This document shows, one piece after another, positions 12,741 to 64,000 of a DNA stretch of 64,000 nt (positions within the stretch are counted from its first letter, which is position 1; each line of letters begins with the position of its first letter). Source of the DNA: Holothuria scabra (taxonomy: Eukaryota > Echinodermata > Holothuroidea > Aspidochirotida > Holothuriidae); the NCBI GenBank assembly GCA_037179385.1, contig CM074190.1, positions 4,664,284-4,728,283 on the forward strand. The letters run 5' to 3'. Made by a program: the position numbers and the translations under genes. The notes beneath the pieces are model-generated. The model saw only the letters and a program-made list of their open reading frames with translations. It searched no databases and was not told the DNA's origin.

Positions 12741-12969
12741 GGTTACGTCTGCACGTAAAATTTCCAGGTCCCTAATACAAGTCTTGGTTATGGGTGACCT
12801 TGCGCGCACGGATTTAAGATGAGACACGGTACATGTAATGAGTTTTAACAGAGCTATGAGCTATGAGAAGTACTTGAATGTTTTAAAATAGTGTTATAAA
12901 AGGAAAATATGTTCAAGGTCCAGATCCAGTAATTTCAGTCCGTGCGGATTTTTTTATAATTATTTATTT

Positions 12970-13062
12970 TTTTAGGCCTCCCCGACGAAACCACCGACCT
13001 TCCCCGACGGGGGGGGGGGCAGTGTTCCCCGACGGGGGGGATGCCCCTCTGGCGCCACCCCT
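12970..13062. repeat. second copy of the GGGTGGCGCCAG element right end
   Basis: CTCCCCGACGAAAC, then TTCCCCGACGG repeated, then CTGGCGCCACCCCT, parallels 12651-12740 in order and orientation. It holds long G runs. Confidence 0.5.
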
Positions 13063-13167
13063 GCCCGAACTCCAGACTATAAATGCTTGAAGACAGTTGT
13101 TTTCGTCGTCTGCTACATCTGAAAGAGCTCTTAGGATTAATTTTCCTCCATTAGTACTATTTTGCCA

Positions 13168-14463
13168 GCAGTGGGGGAGCTGCCATATGGTCAGGGGGCA
13201 GTCTCCCCCTCCCCCCCCCTCCCCCGACGGACCAAAATCGTCTGTCGGCATCCTTTTTAGGTTTTAAACATACTTAACTCTTGCATCATTATTGGCAAAA
13301 GACATAATTTAATGGCGTTTTTTTAAGGCCCAGATAACAAAATGCTCAAAAAGCCACCAGTAACTGCACGTAACTGCCGTAACGTATCTTCATGTTTTAT
13401 ACGCAATGATGAATGTTGTCACTGTGCTAAGTTGCTTCAACACAAAGCGTTATTATAAGCTTACAAAATGCAAAGACTGACATTAAATTCACCCTTCCCG
13501 GCCAATAAAAGATATTGCAAAGGGCGGAACAATAATTGCAGCGCAAATAGCCTTCTTGTTGTCGGGGATAAATGTCAACATAGACAATAAAAAGAGTTTA
13601 TAAAAACACCAACATAGCTTCCACAACATTTTTCAAAATCATTTGATGAGAACATTCAGGTTAAAATAAAATAAAACTGAGTTTTACTGAGCAGTTTCCA
13701 TTTTGCTTTCTTCAAGTGATCATTCTCATGATAAATGGCTATTTCTGACACTGCAATCCCCTGAAATTTGTTTTTTTCTGTACTTTCTTAGTGTCAAAAG
13801 CCAAGAGTGTGCATCTAATAAGCCTTTTCCCCCTGTAAGATTGTTTGCTATTTGGCTCTAGCAGGTTTAATCTTCATCTTCACAAAGTAGTACACTATTA
13901 CTCTACATTAAATTAAAATCTTTAATCGAGACCTGACAACAACACAAAATATAATGACCGCCTTCATACTAGAATGTGAAAGAGAGGGATAGAAACATCG
14001 GTGTCCGCAGGTAGGGGCAAGGGGGGAACTTGCCCTCCCCTGGAAAATAAGAAAAACTTGAAAAAAACGAAGAAAACATAAACAAAAAGACGAAGAAAAA
14101 TTAACATCAACATTTCTTAACAGTTCACTCAGTGTTTATATGAGGTAAATAGGCTTTTTAAAAAGTGCCATTTCCAGTGGTCTGAGGCATTTTGGGCTAA
14201 AATTTTCTTGCGCTCCGCGCCAACCCAGGGTGACGCGGAGCGTTCCCCCCTAAAAGACTTTCCTTCTGCGGAGGTCCATGGATAGAAATTTTAAACATGT
14301 TTTAAACTGAGACTTGCCACGGAGAAATAGCAAAGTAGTCTCCTAGTCTCCTATCAGGTGCGGAAAATTAAATGGAAAGTCTGAAAAGCCATGGCTTCGA
14401 TCGTTCTGAGGCTAAGGCTATTTACTCCTTCGAAGCGCCCCTGTAGACCATTTTCACCCCTTT
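13168..14463 (+). repeat. dispersed 1.3-kb repeat, copy A
   Basis: Collinear with 61388-62812 in the same orientation. Shared blocks include GAGCTGCCATATGGTCAG, CATACTTAACTCTTGCA, GACATAATTTAAT, CGGCCAATAAAAGAT, GAGAACATTCAGGTTAAAA, GCGGAGGTCCATGG and TGGAAAGTCTGAAAAGC. No coding capacity was recognised. Open frames reading PTDDFGPSG or PTDEFGPSG come from this repeat, not from a gene. Confidence 0.75.
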
Positions 14464-16004
14464 TGACCGCAATCCCTAGCTCAGCCACTGATTGCCAGCC
14501 GTCAAAGAGAGCAAAATTATTTCAACTAGTGCCGCAAAGTGCCACTTTTTAAAAGGGTGCATTGTATTTCTTTATTACTTTTTTTAAAAAAGATACATTA
14601 TTTGCTATTTCAGGACCATCCGGAATTGTTTGAGATATCATCATCGAAATTTAGACTCCCTTTGGTTTTCAAACAGGTTCATTCCTTTTTTAAATAAAAA
14701 AATAATAAAATTGTGAAACTTAAAAAGGACTGACGGTCGTTTTAATCAAAAACTGTGAAAAGAACGTTTCACATGTCATGTGGGCTGAGCAGATATCTTC
14801 AGTTATCAGAGCAGGAGATCCAACATTTAACGGTCCTGACAACTCCCTGTTCAAGTCCTCCCGTTTAGTCGCCTCTTAAGACAGGCGGGGAATGTCATGG
14901 ACATATTCTACAACCCCAGCCCACAGGGGGGCAAAAGAGGGCAAACACGGGGAGTAGTGCACATCACTGTCACTATTAGCGTCGCTCAGTTCTTCGAGCT
15001 TTAGTCCACTGTCCCCCTGGTTACGGCCTACAAAACAAACACCTGTAAAATGCGTCACATTCAAGTTTGAAGTCCTCACCCCCCCCAAAAAAAAAAAAAA
15101 AAAAAATTGGGCGATATCTCACAGAAGAAAAACTTCCAAGACCGAACATTTAATGCGTATGGATATCTGTCTCAGTATTGGTTTAACCAAGTTTTAAATT
15201 CTGCAAGACCATTTGGGAATTTTAAGAGAACAAGTAGGCTTTTCCCAGGGGTAACCATATGAATTTTCTGATTTTTTTAGTTGCAAAATTACTATATTAT
15301 CAGCGGCGCTACCGGAAGGGAGCATAGGGGCAATAAGTGTAATCCCCCGATTTTGTCCTTCCCCCCCCCCCCCTTCTCAAGGGAGGTTAGTAAGGAGTCG
15401 GGTTAAACAAAAAGAAAAAAATAAATGGATCTCTCTTGAGACTTAATTCTTCATCTAGAAATATGCTGTGAAACTTGTTGGGATTCTTTGGAAAACACAT
15501 GGGTTTCTTGGAAGGGAATTTGAAAAATTCGGGTATTATTGAAGAATATGCCCTTCCATTTAGCAAAGTCAAAGACAAGGAATGCACGGAATGAAGAACA
15601 TTGTTGTTAGAAAATGTGATTTTAGGCCTTCTGATTGAATGAAACTCTCCCATATATTTTGAGAGTCTAGAACTGTTGTGCATTAAAGACAAATATAGAT
15701 GAAAATAAGGAGCTTATATTTGAAAAACTCTGGCATTTAAAAGCTTCAATTGGAGAAAATTTAGAATTTCATGAAATACAATACAGCAAAATTGCACTGC
15801 AGGTGGCTGATATCACTTAAAGATCTAAGTGTCACATATCATTGATCTCCATAATTTTTTTTGGGGGGGGGGGGGGGGAGGGAGCTAGGGAATCTTTTTT
15901 GCCCCTCCCTCCTCCCCTCCCATCCTTTACGTGAAACATTTTGAAACCTGCACAAATAAACTACTTCAAACATCAGTATAGATTAGGTTTCAAAGGCAAA
16001 ATAC
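14464..16004. other. non-coding sequence with homopolymer tracts
   Basis: Contains an A run near 15087-15105, a C run near 15361-15373 and a T-then-G run near 15857-15879. No gene recognised. Confidence 0.45.
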
Positions 16005-16010
16005 TTTATT

Positions 16011-17638
16011 TCATATTTTCAAAATCTTGCCAATCTTATTGTTTAAACAAAAATTCAACCAAAAAAATTATCATTTTGGAAAATCTTTACATTCAACTTT
16101 CTCTTTTAACTCTTAAATGATTCACCCAGTATCTGTAGGGAGCCAACAGAGTCCTTCTCACTGCCATATTCTATGGTTCTTCCTGAGCCAGACTTGCTAA
16201 AATAAGGAATTAAAATATCGGATACCTGTACAAGTGTAATCTGTAGCAATGATCATAATTATTCACCAATCCTATTACATTTTGTATTTGATGTTACGAC
16301 ATGTTTTGATGGAAGTAATACCCCGTACAAAAGAGTAAGACTAATTTCACAGTCACAAAAGTTCAAGGGTCATTGCCAGTCATCACCCTAAAGGTTAGGT
16401 TTCATCATCAATTCAAGATGGATCTCCAATAACTTGTATAACATTGAAAGACTGACTATGTATACGATTGCCACCCTTATGTTCCCTTTTTTAAGTCTTC
16501 CTCCTCTGTAAAACACTTCAAGATTCACCTAAAAATGGATCTGTTGTTAAGGTCTGAGATCATCAAACATAAATTTACACCCTCATAATTTGTGGAATGG
16601 TTTGTGAAGAATTCACAAGACAGGTATACAAGCTAAGCAGTAACGTTCACAACTGAGGTGCTCAAAACAAATTGCCATACAGTACTTTGATCCAGAATGC
16701 AGGGACAAGACATACTGAGTTTATTGCCCTTGCATTAGATTTACTGATGCACATTTCAAAACATTTATAGGGAAAAATACCTTTCATAGCTGAGGGGTTC
16801 CTTTGAACTCATGAAGTCTCCCCCCCTCCCCCCTCCTCCCTCTCCCTCCGTTTTGCACATGTCAAGGGAAGCTTTGCACTTGCCACTATTATTAACTCTC
16901 ATTACCATACTTTGCAATCTCTTGGACATTACTATGAAATTAGGAAATGGAGGTATGATACTGACTGCTCCTGACTCTTAGACTGAATAAAGCAAGACAA
17001 AATAGCTGGGGGAATCTATCTTGCAGACTTTCCTGTAACTCCTCTCTCATGAGCCTCGATATTGACTTAAGTTGAGACTATTCATAACTGACCAAGAAAC
17101 ATACAGAATACTGCCTAGACATCAAAAATATCTGTACAATAACATAATTAAGTATTCCAGTGTTTAAGATCTCCTCCAATATTCATCATCACTTTGCCTT
17201 TCTCTGAAAAATTACTGTCTCAAAAATCAGATATGTTATGAACTTCTTGCAGGATATGAGGGTTTCTAACATTTTGACTACAGTTAGGAAAACCTCCTTG
17301 TCCAAGTCCTTCTGCAACTCATTCACAGTGCTTTAAAAGATTACCTTCCACAAAACCACATCTGGAGCATAAGGAAGACTGCAGTAGAAGAGGTCCACCA
17401 CTTTAAGTCATACCAATAAAGTTTTCATTGCTATTTCAATACTGACATCTCAATTTGCTGTTTGCTTTCCCAAGAAAAATGGGTACCTCAGACACCATGC
17501 AAATGGTGTCCTGCTGTAATCACTGATGTAAATGAAAGTCTGCACCTCAGTATTGAAGACATTCAATACTGGCCCTGAATAGAGGTGGCAGTGTCCATCA
17601 AAGTTTTACTCCAACTGCCTCACATATTGTATCAAGGG
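16011..17638 (-). other. U2SURP 3' UTR and downstream sequence
   Basis: Lies between the stop codon and the two candidate AATAAA signals. No other feature was seen apart from a C-rich run near 16819-16850. Confidence 0.4.
16720..16725 (-). terminator. candidate poly(A) signal of U2SURP
   Basis: AATAAA on the minus strand about 0.9 kb after the stop codon. Another copy lies at 16005-16010. Which one is used cannot be told from sequence alone. Confidence 0.35.
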
Positions 17639-60811
<43,173 letters not shown>

Positions 60812-60844
60812 TGTAAATATGCTCAATTCGAGTGTAACAAACTA

Positions 60845-61080
60845 TGCTAGGTTACAGCGGGGAATTCAGTACGAATAACATAACGTTAGGCCAAGCAATT
60901 TTCTCTGACGTGACTGTTATTCGGCGTGTACGCGTACGGTTAATGTTGTAGGGAGCTATCTTGTAATGCACTGTGAGTCTGGTACGGTAGGGTGTGCATA
61001 GGCTTTAGTACTAGTACGTATCATGAACAGTGCGCAGCCACTAGACCTGTGTGCAGAGGGAGCGCGCAGGAGTAGGAATC
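60845..61080 (-). promoter_or_regulatory. presumed U2SURP promoter and 5' UTR side
   Basis: Sequence just upstream of the start codon has a cluster of CpG dinucleotides (around 60910-60945 and 61030-61070) in otherwise AT-rich, CpG-poor surroundings, and a CRE-like TGACGTGA near 60907. No TATA box is evident. Placement rests on position next to exon 1 only. Confidence 0.35.
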
Positions 61081-61387
61081 TATCAGCATGCATGTTGCTT
61101 ATTTCCCGCCGTATGTACCATACCATGGTGTAAAAGCTACTCTACGTACAAGACCGTGCATGTCAGTAGATTCGAATAGTAAGACCAAATTCCTTCTCCT
61201 TTTGTATTTTCATAGATGGAATATTTCGCCATTTCATCCATTTCTTTCATCGTACGGTGCAGGGGCGTATGTAGCCAGGTGTTTCTTGTGGAGGGGCAAA
61301 CAGGGGCGTAGCCAGGATTTTAAAAGTTGTAGGCACAAAGCAGGGGGACCGCGCCAGTGTTGGTATCGGGGGTGGGGAGGGGGGGGG
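61081..61387. other. sequence upstream of U2SURP, partly repeat debris
   Basis: GGGGCGTATGTAGCCAGG (about 61263) and CAGGGGCGTAGCCAGG (61301-61316) look like ends of interspersed repeats. No gene recognised. Confidence 0.45.
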
Positions 61388-62812
61388 GCAGTGGCGGAGC
61401 TGCCATATGGTCAGAGGGGGCGGTAGACCCCCCTGACGGACCAAATTCGTCTGTCGGCGCCCTTTTTAGGTTTTTAACATACTTAACTCTTGCACCAGTA
61501 TTGACAAAAGACATAATTTAATAGCTTTGTTTTAAGGCCCAGATAACTAAATGCTCAAACAGCCACCTGTAACTGTACTGTCTGCACTTTATTCTAATGA
61601 AAAGAGTCATTTACTGTAATATAGGGATAGGTTTGCAGTTGCCGAGATGTATCTTCACGCTTTATACGCACTAATGTTGTCGCTCTGCTAAGTTTACTGC
61701 TTCCACACCAAGCGTGATTATAACCTTACAAAATGACACAGACTGACATTAAATTTAAATTCATCCTCCCGGCCAATAAAAGATGTTGCAATATAACTGT
61801 AGCGCAAATAACCATCTTGTTATCGGGGATATTTGTCAACACAGACAATAAAATCAGTTTATAAAGATAACAAAATAGCTACCACAACATTTTTCAAAAT
61901 CATTTGAAGAGAACATTCAGGTTAAAATAAAATAAAACTGTTATAATAGTGGTAATGGTTTAAGAGTTTTAACGGGCAGTTTCCATTCCGCTTTTCTTCA
62001 AGTGACCATTCTCGCGATGAATGGCTATTTCTGACACAGCACGATAATCCCATGAAAATGCTCATTTCTACACTTTCGTGGTCTCAAAAGCCAAAAATCG
62101 CATCTAATAAGCCTTGGTTTAGGCTACTTTTATTTTTTATGAATTCTGTATCTAGAGAGCCAAATAGACCTTTTGTCGTGGCTATTTCTTGCAATGTAAT
62201 AGCTATTTCAGAGTGGTCACATGATGTAAATAACGTCACTTAATGTTTCTTCGTGTACTTATCTTGATTTCCAGGTACCAAAACTGTACACCCTACGGTG
62301 ATTAATTTCCATCATACCCCCCCCCCCTGTAAGATTCCCTGCTATTTGTTGTCTCTAACAGGTTTAATCTTTATCTTCACAAAGTAGCCCATTATTACAT
62401 TAGAATCTTAGATCGAGACTAAGGATAGAAACATGGGCGTCCACAGGTAGGGGAAAGTTCACCGGGCACGCAGTGTTTCACTATATATATGCGGTAAATA
62501 GGATTTAGAAATGCCATTTCCAGCGATCTGAGAGGCATTTTGGGCCAAAATTTTCTTGCACTCCGCGCCAAATTATGGTGTCGTGGAGCTTCCCCCTATA
62601 AGAATTTTGTACCCCCTCCCTCCCGAATTTTCTTCCGCGGAGGTCCATGGTTAGAAAATATTTAACATGTTTTAACAGAAAAACTTGCTGAGAAGAAACG
62701 GCAAAGTAGTCTTCCCCCAGGTGCGGAAAATCAAATGGAAAGTCTGAAAAGCTGTGGCTTCGATCGTGCTGAGGCTCAAGGTATTTACTCCTTCGATGCG
62801 CCCCTGCAGATC
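61388..62812 (+). repeat. dispersed 1.4-kb repeat, copy B
   Basis: Collinear with 13168-14463; the block from about 62050 to 62310 has little counterpart in copy A and may be an insertion here or a deletion there. Both copies end GCGCCCCTG.AGA.CAT. Confidence 0.75.
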
Positions 62813-62828
62813 ATCCCTTATAAAAAAA

Positions 62829-62951
62829 ATCCCACATAATTCCTACAGGAATCAGCATGTGGGATTTATGTGGGTTTTTGGTCATGTGGGAAAAAATTCC
62901 CACCTAATTCCCACATGAATGTGGGAAAATTCCCACATTAATCCCACATGC
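62829..62951. repeat. foldback cluster of CCCACA/TGTGGG words
   Basis: About ten copies of CCCACA or TGTGGG in alternating orientation, including TGTGGGAAAATTCCCACA (a perfect palindrome), within 123 bases. The stretch as a whole can fold back on itself. Confidence 0.6.
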
Positions 62952-63230
62952 TGGTCATCCCTTCCCATACTGGGTTCTACCATATTCTTGAAGGGGGATT
63001 TTTCAATGTACTCAGGTCTTCATCATTATTTTCCATTCATCATCATCTGCAGGCACACTACTGTATACATGTGCAGTAAACAGTCACAGTATAATGTTCC
63101 TATGAATTAAAGTGTGTCCAAAAGAGTATTATGGCTGAATTTAAATGTAACGTTCACCTTAAAGTTCTTGCCAAACTGGATACACGATTGTTTCTTCATC
63201 AAAACATTTTGTGAAGGCACGTACAAAATA

Positions 63231-63610
63231 AAAGTCCACTAGATGCAACTGGTTTGAGAATCAATATGTTTGAAATTCATCCAAGTTTGTTTGCAACAAA
63301 ATTACTGATTCCTTTTAAAGTACATCACATTGCCTGCATGTGTTCTGATGCATGCAGTCTCTTCTTCAGAATAATTTGCGACAAAGGCATGTGCAAAATC
63401 CTGCTGAATGTCCACAAGAAAAGTCCACTAGATGCAACTTGTTTAAGAGTTAAATGATATGTTTGAAATTTGTTGAAAGTCGTATGCAACACAATAACTG
63501 GTTCCTTTAACAGCGCATCCCATTGCCTGCATGTGTTTTGAATATGAGAGTCCAGTTGCTGAGGCTGCACCTTATAAAAATATCTAAGTCCATGCAACAA
63601 AACAGCACTC
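63231..63610. repeat. 190-bp imperfect tandem duplication
   Basis: AAAGTCCACTAGATGCAACT begins at 63231 and again at 63421. Later landmarks (ATATGTTTGAAATT, CATTGCCTGCATGTGTT) keep roughly the same spacing. Confidence 0.8.
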
Positions 63611-63818
63611 AGACTTAGTCACTTACTTAACAGTATTCAGCACATATAAAGTCCACAGTTTCCACTCAAATTTACAACTGCACAGTGTGCATCCACTCTC
63701 ACTGCTTGCTAACTATTAAATGCTGACTGCTGTATACAACACACTGTTAAACTGGTACACTGCTTGCTTTCCTATACAGCTCAACACTGTGCATGTACCA
63801 TACAAAGACTCCTTTCAA

Positions 63819-63836
63819 CATGGAAGTACTTCCATG
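63819..63836. mobile_element. 18-bp palindromic hairpin element, copy 3 (short form), with perfect 7-bp flanking repeats
   Basis: The perfect palindrome CATGGAAGT/ACTTCCATG equals the outer 9 bases of each arm of the 35-bp copies, without the central 17 bases. It is abutted exactly by CTTTCAA on the left (63812-63818) and CTTTCAA on the right (63837-63843). Confidence 0.75.
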
Positions 63837-63843
63837 CTTTCAA

Positions 63844-64000
63844 AAGGGCTTTGTTGTGATAGAGCCTTTGAATAAGCCAATCACAATAGACTTCCTTCAA
63901 AGCTATTCAGTGCACAATCCACACAGCCATTTTGTGCCTTCCCATATGGGGAATTTAACTTCTTATACCAAAAGATGACTTCCCACATGAAGAGTTGAGT
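63844..64000. other. window end, nothing recognised
   Basis: No coding or repeat signal seen in this last stretch. Confidence 0.4.

Noticed and set aside
12964..13251. An open frame with PTDDFGPSG, similar to frames at 61247-61514
   Set aside because: The similarity comes from the dispersed repeat at 13168 and 61388; there is no conserved domain, and the frames break.

Overview
The window is animal nuclear DNA: AT-rich, with small exons separated by GT-AG introns of about 0.36 to 8.9 kb, and crowded with decayed mobile elements, foldback repeats and microsatellites. Protein similarity and repeat style suggest a marine invertebrate, perhaps an echinoderm or hemichordate; this placement is an inference. 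I saw no prokaryotic operon, CRISPR array, rRNA or tRNA gene.

One real protein-coding gene fills the middle and right of the window on the minus strand: the orthologue of U2SURP (SR140), a U2 snRNP-associated splicing factor. I could join 21 coding exons from the ATG at 60811 to the TGA-region stop at 17639, with every intron GT-AG and every phase matching. They give 1032 codons plus stop, close to my recollection of about 1029 residues for the human protein. Domain order is conserved: lysine-rich N-terminus, RRM, SURP, CID, LDGxPL acidic repeats, cwf21 domain and an RS tail. An in-frame stop 33 bases before the ATG fixes the start.

Region by region: 1-17.6 kb is gene-poor sequence downstream of U2SURP, holding several foldback elements, including a 305-bp GC-rich palindrome, and nested repeats that recur at 61.3-62.8 kb. 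From 17.6 to 60.8 kb lies U2SURP, whose introns carry a decayed DDE-transposase-like/C2H2 fragment, a CR1/L2-like reverse transcriptase fragment, dispersed TIR elements and three arrays of a roughly 145-bp repeat. From 60.8 to 64 kb lies the presumed promoter side, then repeats.

Two signals stand out. First, three tiny perfect palindromes (35, 35 and 18 bp, sharing the same outer arms) at 3592, 12177 and 63819 are each flanked exactly by 7-bp direct repeats (one copy 6 of 7), as expected of an ultrashort mobile hairpin element. Second, the 145-bp arrays carry in each unit ordered TGACCY half-sites spaced as DR4, DR4 and DR1, the spacing code of nuclear hormone receptor response elements; the second array has a 145/156-bp dimeric higher-order structure, and both main arrays end in a CA tract plus a terminal hairpin.
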